From DATBVX01 sp963696675 (GTDB taxonomy: Bacteria > Pseudomonadota > Gammaproteobacteria > Steroidobacterales > Steroidobacteraceae): DNA of 64,000 nt. Position 1 is the stretch's first letter; the number at the start of each line of letters is the position of its first letter. Below, in pieces: positions 8,288-19,654 of the stretch. A model generated the notes under the pieces. It was not told the DNA's origin. It saw only the letters and a list, made by a program, of their open reading frames with translations, and did not search any database. The DNA lies in assembly GCA_963696675.1 (NCBI GenBank), contig CAVOLM010000069.1:132822-196821 (forward strand), given 5' to 3'. The translations under genes were made by a program, and so were the position numbers.

Positions 8288-8782
8288 CTACCAGATCGTG
8301 TCCTGAGCGTTGCGATCCGCCGCAACCGCGACGATCCCCGTGGCCGTCGCGCACAGGCGCCCATTGGAAAACAGGACACTCTCCGCAAACGCCAGGTTGT
8401 CAGAGCGCTTGACGCACGCGCCGAACACTTCCAGGGGCGCATCGAGCACCGCGCGCATGAACTTCATCGACAGCTCGCAGGTTCCGGCGCGCCGCGAGTC
8501 GAACTGCAGCGTGCCGGCAAGACCCAGGGCACAGTCGAACAGGCCCGCGAGCACAGCGCCGTTCACCGCGCGAGAACGCAGGCCGCCACCGTGATGGTCC
8601 GCGATCGTGGGCAGCGTCACGCGCACCAGCAGCGCGTCGGACAGGTCGACGGCCAGGCCGAAATGCACGACGCTCGGCAGGCGGTTGAACTGCTCTGCCC
8701 AGCTCTGGCGCGCGGCTGCATCGAGTGCGATGGGCTGTGCTCGTGCACGCAGACCGGCGAGCTGGCTGTCATCGACAGGCAT
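8288..8782 (-). CDS. Hotdog-fold thioesterase (PaaI/DUF4442-like)
   Basis: A 164-residue hotdog-fold protein. Diagnostic stretch: RSRAVNGAVLAGLFDCALGLAG, the helix of the hotdog fold, followed by beta strands with STKxx-like TCELSMKFMRAVLDAPLEVFG. Likely an acyl-CoA thioesterase acting in the cytoplasm; the substrate is unknown. The open frame continues to 8884, but the upstream part would run into the promoter region of the divergent glycosyltransferase; ATG 8782 (MPVDDSQ) gives the normal family length. Confidence 0.78.
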   Translation of the reverse strand: MPVDDSQLAGLRARAQPIALDAAARQSWAEQFNRLPSVVHFGLAVDLSDALLVRVTLPTIADHHGGGLRSRAVNGAVLAGLFDCALGLAGTLQFDSRRAGTCELSMKFMRAVLDAPLEVFGACVKRSDNLAFAESVLFSNGRLCATATGIVAVAADRNAQDTIW

Positions 8783-8890
8783 GGGAGTCTCGAGCGGGGC
8801 GATTGGCGCATGATACCCGCTCGGCGCCGTCACACGACTGTCACACCCAATCCCTAGCCTGCGCTGCATTTGTTTGCCCGCCATTCAGCC

Positions 8891-10079
8891 ATGCGCGTCC
8901 TGATGATCTCCGATGTGTACTTTCCCCGTATCAACGGAGTCTCGACGTCTATCCAGACCTTTCGCCGCGACCTCGAGGATCTCGGGCATGAAGTGACGCT
9001 GATCGCGCCGCGCTATCCGCAGTCCGGCGGCGAAGCCGAGCCGGGCATCCTGCGGGTGAAGTCACACCAGGTGCCGCGCGATCCGGAAGATCGAATGATG
9101 CGGCGGGGCGAGATTCGTCGCTTGCTGCCGGACTTGCGGCGATCGGACTTCGACCTGGTGCATATCCAGACCCCGTTTCTCGCCCACTACGCCGGAATCG
9201 AGCTCGCCCGCGCCCTCGGTGTGCCGGTGGTCGAGACCTATCACACCTATTTCGAGGAGTATTTGCATCACTACGTGCCGCTGATGCCGCGGCGCCTGAT
9301 GCGCTTCGTGGCGCGCCGTTTCACCTGCAGGCAGTGCAATCAGGTCGATCACCTCATCGCACCGTCGCGCGCCATGCGCGATGCGCTCCTCGAGTACGAG
9401 GTGCGTACCCCGATCAGCATCATTCCCACGGGACTCGAGGCCGATCGCTTCGCGAAGGCGGATGGCGAGGCGTTTCGGCGCCGCTTCGGCATCGACCTGC
9501 AACGTCCGGTCGTGGTTCACGTCGGGCGCATCGCGCACGAAAAGAACATCGATTTCCTGCTGCGTATCATGGTGAACGTGGCTGAAGAGGTGCCGGAGGC
9601 GTTGTTGCTCGTGGCTGGCGAAGGGCCGGCACTCGCGCATTGCAAGCGCCTGGCAGGGGAGCTCGGTCTGCAGGAGCACACGCTGTTCGTCGGTTACCTC
9701 GATCGCAAGAATGAGCTCCTGGATTGCTATCGCGCCGGCGATCTGTTTGCGTTTGCATCGCGCACCGAGACGCAGGGGCTGGTGTTGCTGGAGGCAATGG
9801 CCCAGGGCGTGCCCGTGGTTTCCACCGCGCACATGGGAACTCTCGATATCCTGGGTCCAGGTCGCGGCTGCGTGGTGGTCGAGGAGTCGGAGCCGGAATT
9901 TGCCGCGGCAGTCGTGGACCTGTTGCGCGATCGTCGCAGGCGCGAGGCGCTCGGTGCCGAGGCGCGTACCTATGCCGCAACGTGGTCTGCGCGTGAGATG
10001 GCGACTCGGCCTCGTCGATCTGTACCGGGCCACGCTGGCGGGCCGCGCAGGTTCCGTGCTCGCACCCGCGGAGCACTAA
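8891..10079 (+). CDS. Glycosyltransferase family 4 (C-terminal frameshift)
   Basis: About 395 residues of a GT4 retaining glycosyltransferase with GT-B fold. The N-domain starts MRVLMISDVYFPRINGVSTS, and ETYHTYFEEYLHHY resembles lipid glycosyltransferases. The nucleotide-sugar site is in the C-domain, with the GT4 pattern FASRTETQGLVLLEAMAQGVPVV. A +1 shift occurs near 10010, where an extra C in CGGCCTC sends the frame into an unrelated extension joined to the next small gene. In the other frame the expected end LVDLYRATLAGRAGSVLAPAEH and a stop at 10079 appear. Likely role: glycosylation of a membrane lipid or envelope glycan. Confidence 0.85.
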
Positions 10080-10162
10080 AGCTCACGACGCCCGGGCGCG
10101 CCGCATCCCTCCAATTGATCGATTCCGGTATATTCGCCTGCCTCCCCGGCGACGAAGACTCG

Positions 10163-10333
10163 ATGCTCACCGACTGGCTCAAGATCATGATGGACGAGAT
10201 CGCGCGCAAGCAGGCCGAGCTCGATAGCGCGCGCGCCGAGCAGCAGCTGCGCGAGAATGAGCGCAAGACGGCCGAGGCGCGTCCGGACCCGAAGCGCGGC
10301 GCCACCAAGGGCGCAAAGGCACGACGCCCATGA
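10163..10333 (+). CDS. Small charged hypothetical protein upstream of rhomboid
   Basis: A 56-residue protein from ATG 10163, highly charged and helical (MLTDWLKIMMDEIARKQAELD...), ending in a Lys/Arg-rich tail. Its stop overlaps the rhomboid start as ATGA, which argues that it is translated and coupled to that gene. It shares a frame with the shifted C-terminus of the glycosyltransferase, so automatic annotation may fuse the two. Function unknown. Confidence 0.6.
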   Translation: MLTDWLKIMMDEIARKQAELDSARAEQQLRENERKTAEARPDPKRGATKGAKARRP

Positions 10334-11016
10334 TCCCGCTGAAGGACGACAACCCATCGCGGCTCGTGCCGTACGTCACCTACGCGATCATCATCCTGTG
10401 CGTCGTGGTGTTCTTGTGGCAGTTCTCGCTGGGGCCGGAGCGCGGCCAGCGGGCGGTCTACGCCCTGGGAGTGATTCCAGCTGTCCTGCTCGGCAGCACG
10501 CAACTGCCGGTCGACGTGGCGGTCGTCCCTCCGTGGCTGAGCGTCGTGACTTCGATGTTCCTGCACGGTGGCTGGATGCACCTGATCGGGAACATGCTGT
10601 ACCTGTGGATCTTCGGCGATAACGTTGAAGACAGCATGGGGCACGTGCGTTTCGTGATCTTCTACGTAGTGTGTGGAGCCGCCGCCGTGTTCGCCCAGGC
10701 GCTGCCGGATCCGATGTCACAGGTGCCGATGATCGGTGCGAGCGGCGCGATTTCCGGCGTGCTCGGCGCGTACCTGCTGCTCTTCCCGAGGGCGCGCATT
10801 CACGTGCTGATTCCGCTCGGCGTCGTCATGCAGAGTGCACACCTGAAGGCCATGTGGGTGCTGCTGTTCTGGTTCGCCTTGCAGCTGCTGAGCAACGTGT
10901 TTCAGGGCGAAGAGGGCGCCGGCGTCGCGTTTCGAGCGCACATCGGTGGGTTCGTCGCCGGTATGGCGCTCGTGCCGCTCCTTAAGTACCGCAGCGTTCG
11001 GTTGTTCGCACCCTAG
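10330..11016 (+). CDS. Rhomboid family intramembrane serine protease
   Basis: A 228-residue polytopic membrane protein. The catalytic serine is in GASGAISG and the catalytic histidine in AHIGGF; the HGGWMHLIGNMLYLWIFG stretch supplies the conserved HxxxN-type oxyanion region. About six membrane segments are visible. It cleaves membrane-anchored substrates within the bilayer; the native substrate cannot be inferred. Its ATG overlaps the stop of the small upstream gene. Confidence 0.93.
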   Translation: MIPLKDDNPSRLVPYVTYAIIILCVVVFLWQFSLGPERGQRAVYALGVIPAVLLGSTQLPVDVAVVPPWLSVVTSMFLHGGWMHLIGNMLYLWIFGDNVEDSMGHVRFVIFYVVCGAAAVFAQALPDPMSQVPMIGASGAISGVLGAYLLLFPRARIHVLIPLGVVMQSAHLKAMWVLLFWFALQLLSNVFQGEEGAGVAFRAHIGGFVAGMALVPLLKYRSVRLFAP

Positions 11017-11019
11017 TGG

Positions 11020-11190
11020 CTGAGTGAGTCAGGGACTGAGTGAGTCAGGGACCTGATCCTTCCCTCAGCCGACACGAACGAACCATAGTGCAACCGTAGC
11101 TGTCACCTTTCGCGCTGCGCACCAACGTGGCTTTGGCGTAATCAAGGAAGAACGGGCTCAGGGAAGGATCAGGTCGCCCGACTCACTCAA
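11020..11190 (+). repeat. Intergenic palindromic element, family B, copy 3
   Basis: Long inverted repeat between convergent genes. A 16-bp perfect pair (11050-11065 with 11160-11175) is extended outward imperfectly to 11036 and 11190. The core carries the family landmarks GCCGACACGAACG, TTTCGCGCTG and TAATCAAGGAAGAACGGGC. On the left the outer arm sequence CTGAGTGAGTCAGGGA occurs twice in tandem (11020-11035 and 11036-11051). It fills the entire gap between the rhomboid gene and the EamA gene and could act as a bidirectional terminator. Confidence 0.85.
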
Positions 11191-11207
11191 CAACCAGGTC
11201 ACGATCT

Positions 11208-12160
11208 TCAGTCAATGGCGGGTCGGCACTCCACTTTCTCAGGAGCCTCCTGTTTGCCAGCCTGGCTGAGTGCGCACAGCGCCGAGCCGGCGACGACCAG
11301 TAGCGCTCCAGCGATGCTCAGCGCGTTGAGACGCTCCGGCTCGAGCAGCCCAGGCACGAGGGTGGTGGTCAACCACATGGCGGACAGCGTAACCAGGGGC
11401 GCCGTGGCCAGGATCGCGCTCACTCGCGACACCTCCCAGTGCTGCAGTGCCTCTGCAAACGCTCCGTAGGCGACGATCGTGTTGAGCGCGCAAAACAGCA
11501 GCATGCAGAGCTGACCCGGCGACAGCGCCTGGATCGTGCCGAGCCTGGCCGTGGGAAGAAGCACGATCGTCGCGGCGACATATAGCATCCACAGCACCTG
11601 CTGGGAGCTCAGCCACTTGAGCAGTTGTTTTTGTGCGAGTCCGTAGGCCGCCCAGACCACTGAGGACATGACAAGAAGGGCGACGCCGAGTCCAAGCCCG
11701 CCGCTCAGGTCGAGAAGCTCCGGCAGGCGCCGGTTGAAGAACAGCAACAAGCCGATGAAGAGTGCGCCAAATCCGCACCATTGCAGGCGCGAGAATCGCT
11801 CCCGCACCACGAGCACGCCCCCCAGCAGCAGCAACATCGGTGCAAGCTGGATCACGGTCTGCGTCACCGACGGCGTCGTGTGCTTGAGCGCGAACGCGTA
11901 CAGCAGGTAGTTGCCCGCCAGGCCCAGGAGCGCGACCACCATCAGCATCCAGCCGCGTCGCGGCAGGATTTCCAGGGTGGGAGCTGACCCGTCGCGGCCA
12001 GCATCACCCCGACGACGACCGCCGAGAGGGCGAAGCGGTACCAGCTGATCGTGTAGACGTCCATCCCTTCCAGAAGAATCTTCAGCGCGATGGGCATGAC
12101 GCCCCAGAGGAGCGAGGTGATCAGCGCGAGTGATAAGCCGAGTCGCCAGCGACCGGTCAT
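11208..12160 (-). pseudogene. EamA family (DMT) permease, frameshifted
   Basis: About 317 residues in two frames. The N-terminal part (12160 down to about 11975) reads MTGRWRLGLSLALITSLLWGVMPIALK, the first EamA repeat. It then needs a one-base correction in a CCC run (GCAGCTCCCACCC on the minus strand) to join the long frame TLEILPRRGWMLMVVALLGLAGNYLLY down to 11208. Ten membrane helices are expected and recognisable. EamA proteins export amino acids or other metabolites. Because both halves are fully conserved, a missing C in the assembly is as likely as a true pseudogene. Confidence 0.85.
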
Positions 12161-12349
12161 GCGCAGCGTTCCGGCGCGCCGCAGCTGCGACGCGAGTCGT
12201 CATCCATCCAGTTCATGGGGAGGCAGCTCCGGATTCGGATCGTTGGAGGCTCTGCAACATTACACCATAGCGTGCATTCGCCGGCGCTCGTCGAAGCGCG
12301 AGCGCGGCGTGGGTATGGTAGAGTCGCGCGCAACAAAGTGAGGGCGCCG

Positions 12350-13963
12350 GTGGCCGAACGGCTGACCACAGGGATCCAGGTCGCAGAACAATCAGGTCCA
12401 GAACAGAGCATCGCGCGTGCCCCGACCGCCGTGACGGCCTTCGTCGGCAGAACGCTCCGCGGTCCGGTCAATCGACCCGTCACGATATCCAGCTTCGCCG
12501 ATTACCACTCGATCTTCGGTGGCTTGTGGCAGCCCAGCACGCTGAGCTACGCCGTCGAGCATTTCTTCGAGAATGGTGGCCAGCAGGCAATCATCGTGCG
12601 CGTCGTCAATGGTGCGCGCCCGCCAACGCTCGATCTGCGCGCGGGCCCCGAGACGCTGCGCCTCGAGGCGCTCGCCTGCGGGACACGCGAGTACCTGCGG
12701 GCGTCGGTCGACTACGACGGCATCGGCGAGAACGAACGCGATTGCTTCAACCTGGTGCTGCAACGGGTCCGCGCCCCGGGCTCGGAGCACGTCGAGGACC
12801 AGGAAATCTTTCGCCGCCTGTCGATCAAGGTTGACTCGGGCCGCTTCGTTCAGCCGGCGCTGAGTGAATCGGCTCTGGCACGCGTCGTCGGCGATGTGCC
12901 CGTGACGCGACCCGAGCGCACGCTGCGTCACGATGCACGCGGTGGCGTCGGCTACGTGCATTCCAATCCGGACGGCGACGACGGTGGTCCGCTCACGGAC
13001 TACGACCTGATTGGTTCGGCAGTTCACGGTACCGGCCTGTTCGCGCTCAAGGCGGCGGATCACTTCAACCTGCTGTGCGTTCCACCGCTGGCACGCGACG
13101 TCGATGTCGGCACCAGTGTCCTGCTCGTCGCGGCGCGCTTCTGCCGCGACCGGCACGCCATGCTGGTGATCGACCCGCCGTGCGCGTGGAGCTCAGCCGA
13201 TGCGGCCTTGCACGCACTGCGCGACTGGCAGTTCTGCAGCGAGAACGCGCTGATGTACTTCCCGCGCCTGCTGAGTTACGACCGCCTGCGCGGCCGCTTC
13301 GAGCAGTTCGCGCCCTGCGGCGCGGTGGCGGGCATGCTGGCGCGGTCCGATGCGCTGTGGCCGTTGTGGGGCGCGTCCGCGGGCGAGGAGACGTTGCTGC
13401 GGCCAGGCTATCGTCCAACTTGCCCGGTGACGGAGGTGGAGCGCAGTCGCCTGGCGCAGGCCGGGATCAACGTCTTGCAGGCGGTGCGCTCGGCAGTGCG
13501 CACGGATCCGAGTGCGCGCACGCTTGCCGGCGGTAGCAGCGGTTCCTCGGACTGGAAGTACCTGGCGGCCCGGCGCCTGGCGCTCTTCATCGTCGACAGC
13601 ATCGAGCGCGGCACGCGCTGGGTGATGTTCGAGGCGAATGGTCCGGACCTCTGGCGACGCGCCGCGGCGCAGGTGGAGGTCTTCCTCGCGGAGCTCGACG
13701 CGGACGGCGCATTCATCGGCCGCGCCGTGGACGAGGCTTACTTCGTCGTCTGCGACGAGCGCGTCAACAAGGCGACCGATCTGTCGAACGGCACCGTGAA
13801 CATACTGTTCGGTTTCGCCGCCCTGCGTGCCGGTGAATACCACGCCTACTTGCTCTCGCATCATCCGGCGGGCAGCCAAGTGCGTCCGGTCAGCGTCAAT
13901 CGCCTCGAGACCGGCGGACGTCGGCTGGTCGAAGAAATGGAACGAGAGAGCGCCGGCGGCTAG
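12350..13963 (+). CDS. Orphan contractile phage-tail sheath-like protein
   Basis: About 537 residues from GTG 12350, which has a GAGGG about six bases upstream; the frame is open to 12215. The N-terminal region has the sheath signature PTAVTAFVGRTLRGPVNRP, SFADYHSIFGGLW, STLSYAVEHFFENGG, AIIVRV. The C-terminal region (RWVMFEANGPDLWRRAAAQVEVFL, GAFIGRAVDEAYFVVCDE) matches the conserved core of T4/FI-type sheaths, also used by R-pyocins and extracellular contractile injection systems. No tube, baseplate, AAA ATPase, holin or toxin gene is next to it: the neighbours are a permease and a thioesterase. It may be a domesticated structural protein or a relic. Confidence 0.8.
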   Translation: MAERLTTGIQVAEQSGPEQSIARAPTAVTAFVGRTLRGPVNRPVTISSFADYHSIFGGLWQPSTLSYAVEHFFENGGQQAIIVRVVNGARPPTLDLRAGPETLRLEALACGTREYLRASVDYDGIGENERDCFNLVLQRVRAPGSEHVEDQEIFRRLSIKVDSGRFVQPALSESALARVVGDVPVTRPERTLRHDARGGVGYVHSNPDGDDGGPLTDYDLIGSAVHGTGLFALKAADHFNLLCVPPLARDVDVGTSVLLVAARFCRDRHAMLVIDPPCAWSSADAALHALRDWQFCSENALMYFPRLLSYDRLRGRFEQFAPCGAVAGMLARSDALWPLWGASAGEETLLRPGYRPTCPVTEVERSRLAQAGINVLQAVRSAVRTDPSARTLAGGSSGSSDWKYLAARRLALFIVDSIERGTRWVMFEANGPDLWRRAAAQVEVFLAELDADGAFIGRAVDEAYFVVCDERVNKATDLSNGTVNILFGFAALRAGEYHAYLLSHHPAGSQVRPVSVNRLETGGRRLVEEMERESAGG

Positions 13964-14444
13964 CCAGACTTGCGCTCGCTCACGTACATCGTGATCACCG
14001 CGCGCACCGACTTCCGTCTCCCGCCGCATCCGTCACCGTCAGCGGCACGCCGATGTTTTCCGGCGCGTGCCATTCCGTCTTGTCGAGCCGCGCGACGGCG
14101 CTGACGCCGCCCTGGGCCTTGCGCAGGTATTCGATGGTCATGCCGCGCGGTATCCAGCGCATCGCAACCGGGATCGTGACTTCCATGAGCATGCCCGCGG
14201 CGAGCTCACAGAGATTGGCCATGGCGATCGCGTGCACGGTGCCGATGTGATTCTGCACCGCGCGGCGCTTGCGCATCGTCACCTGGCACAGGCCCGGACG
14301 CAGCTCCACGAAGCGCGGCCGGATGCTCGCAAAGTACGGTGCCCGGAAGCAGATGAGGCGCGCGAACAGCCATCGGCCGGCAGGCCACCTCGACATTCGC
14401 TCGAAGTGTCGAAGTGCTGCTGGCTGCTCAATTGAAGTTGTCAC
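13960..14444 (-). CDS. DUF4442 hotdog thioesterase (C-terminal frameshift)
   Basis: About 160 residues. GTG 14444 has a GGAGG Shine-Dalgarno. The DUF4442 domain includes RRAVQNHIGTVHAIAMANLCELA, typical of the hotdog helix. The annotated frame stops at 13995 after TDAAGDGSRCAR, but a one-base shift near 14020 continues into RKSVRAVITMYVSERKSG with a stop at 13960-13962, which is the expected family ending (RAVITMYVSERK). That corrected end overlaps the stop of the convergent sheath gene by three bases. It lies 12 bp below the hydantoinase gene on the same strand, so the two are probably co-transcribed. Confidence 0.78.
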
Positions 14445-14456
14445 GAGGCGCCTCCT

Positions 14457-18082
<3,626 letters not shown>

Positions 18083-18154
18083 ATTCACGCGCAACGAGAT
18101 ACACTGGCTCCGGCGACCTGACAACCCACAACTCCAGAAATCGCAGGTACACCC

Positions 18155-19537
18155 ATGCCCTCATCGCAGGCTGTCTGGATGGTGATCGGTGCGAGCGCCG
18201 CCGTGCTTCTCGTCATTGCGCTGTGGACGATGCGTCGTGCGCGAACCCTGGACGGATTTCACCTCGCCGATCGTGAGCTCGGCGCGCTTCGCGGCGGATT
18301 GAGTGGTGTCGCGAGTGCGTATTCCTTCTGGGTAATGGTCGGCGTGACCGGCGCCGCCTTCACGCTGGGATGGTCGGCAATCTGGTTGGCACTCGGGATC
18401 CTGCTCGGCGCGGCTTTTTCCTGGTTCGTGGTCGGGCCGGCGCTGCGTCGCAGAGCGAGCGCCGCCAACGCGGGGACTGCGCTCGAGCTCGCGGGGGCAG
18501 GATCCGCCACGCTCTCTGTCACGAGCATTGCAGCGGTGGCGGTGCTGTTCGGAATCGTTGCGCAACTTGGCTTCGCCGGCGGCGCCGTCGCACGCGGTCT
18601 CGGCTTGAGCACGGCAATCGGCGTCATGCTGGTGGCGGCGCTCGCGCTCCTCGGCCCGGTGCTGGGTGGATTGCGCGCTACTGCCTCCGCAGGCGTGCTG
18701 TGTGCGTTGGTGGTTATTCCGGCTGCCGTGCTCCTGCCACAGTTTGGCCTCGTCTTCATGGGCGGGTTCGATCAGATACGCAGCGGACTCGCGACGACCG
18801 GAGAGGGCGCGGCAACTCTTCTCGGCGCTCGCGGTGTGCTGGATGCGACTGTATGGCTACTGGCGGCGGCGGGCTTCGGAGCCGGTACCTGTGGGCAGCC
18901 GCAGGTGCTCGATCAATATCTCGCCGCGCGCAGCGAGCGCTCGATCCGCTGGTCCGGCGTAATCGCCCTGCTTTGGCTGCTGGTCGTGCTTGGGGGCGCG
19001 CTCGCACTCGGATGGGTGGCGCGCATCGACTACGCCAGCATCGACAATCCGGATGAGGTGATTTTCGAAGTCCCGCGCCGGATCATGGCGCCGTCGTTCG
19101 TGGCCTTGCCGATCCTGGCCGTGCTTGCATTGGTCGTATGCAGCGTGGGCAATCAGCTCGTGACCATGTGTTACGCGATGCTCGCGGTGGCGCGCAATCG
19201 GGACGCACCGCCCGTGAGTGTGGGGCGGCTGAGAGTCACGATCCTGCTGGCCGGAATCGCTGCCGCCGTCATCGCCGCGGTGAGTGGAGTCGGCAGCGGG
19301 CGCGGATTCCTGCTGGCCTGGCTCGCGACTTCGGCGACAGTCGGCCCGCTGGTGCTGCTCGCGTGCGCGGGCGTACGGGTCCGAAATGGCTGGGGCGCTG
19401 CAGCGGCGCGCATTGCGATCGCACTCGCGCTGATACTCTTTCTTCTGCGCCGTGAGCGCCTGGTCGAGATCGCGATGTTCCTGCCTTTCTACGCCGCGAT
19501 GCTGGTCGCGCTGCTCGGGCGCCAACGCCAATCCTGA
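18155..19537 (+). CDS. Sodium:solute symporter (SSS family)
   Basis: A 460-residue inner-membrane protein with about 12-13 helices. The family signature around helices 6-8 is FGAGTCGQPQVLDQYLAARSERS, close to PutP-type GQPHIL. Residues 45-75 hold the GLSGVASAYSFWVMVGVTG helix with the unwound region that binds sodium and substrate. It is divergent from the hydantoinase/oxoprolinase gene with only 72 bp between them, so a shared regulatory region and an imported pyrrolidone or hydantoin substrate are plausible, but this is inference. Confidence 0.85.
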   Translation: MPSSQAVWMVIGASAAVLLVIALWTMRRARTLDGFHLADRELGALRGGLSGVASAYSFWVMVGVTGAAFTLGWSAIWLALGILLGAAFSWFVVGPALRRRASAANAGTALELAGAGSATLSVTSIAAVAVLFGIVAQLGFAGGAVARGLGLSTAIGVMLVAALALLGPVLGGLRATASAGVLCALVVIPAAVLLPQFGLVFMGGFDQIRSGLATTGEGAATLLGARGVLDATVWLLAAAGFGAGTCGQPQVLDQYLAARSERSIRWSGVIALLWLLVVLGGALALGWVARIDYASIDNPDEVIFEVPRRIMAPSFVALPILAVLALVVCSVGNQLVTMCYAMLAVARNRDAPPVSVGRLRVTILLAGIAAAVIAAVSGVGSGRGFLLAWLATSATVGPLVLLACAGVRVRNGWGAAAARIAIALALILFLLRRERLVEIAMFLPFYAAMLVALLGRQRQS

Positions 19538-19654
19538 GCGGCGCCCGCGCATCGATTCACAAAAAGTTCGCGTTCTGTCAAAAGAGGTGGATAATCCGGG
19601 CCCAGTCGAAGTGGAATAAAAACAACCACCCGATTTACCTAGTGGAGGTTGCAC

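Noticed and set aside
12350..13963. The sheath-like gene as part of a prophage
   Set aside because: No integrase, terminase, capsid, portal, lysis or other tail gene occurs in the window, and flanking genes are ordinary chromosomal ones.
19567..19595. A sigma-70 promoter for the TonB receptor gene (GATAAT at 19590-19595)
   Set aside because: The -10 is reasonable but the -35 position holds TTCGCG, a poor match, so I did not annotate it.
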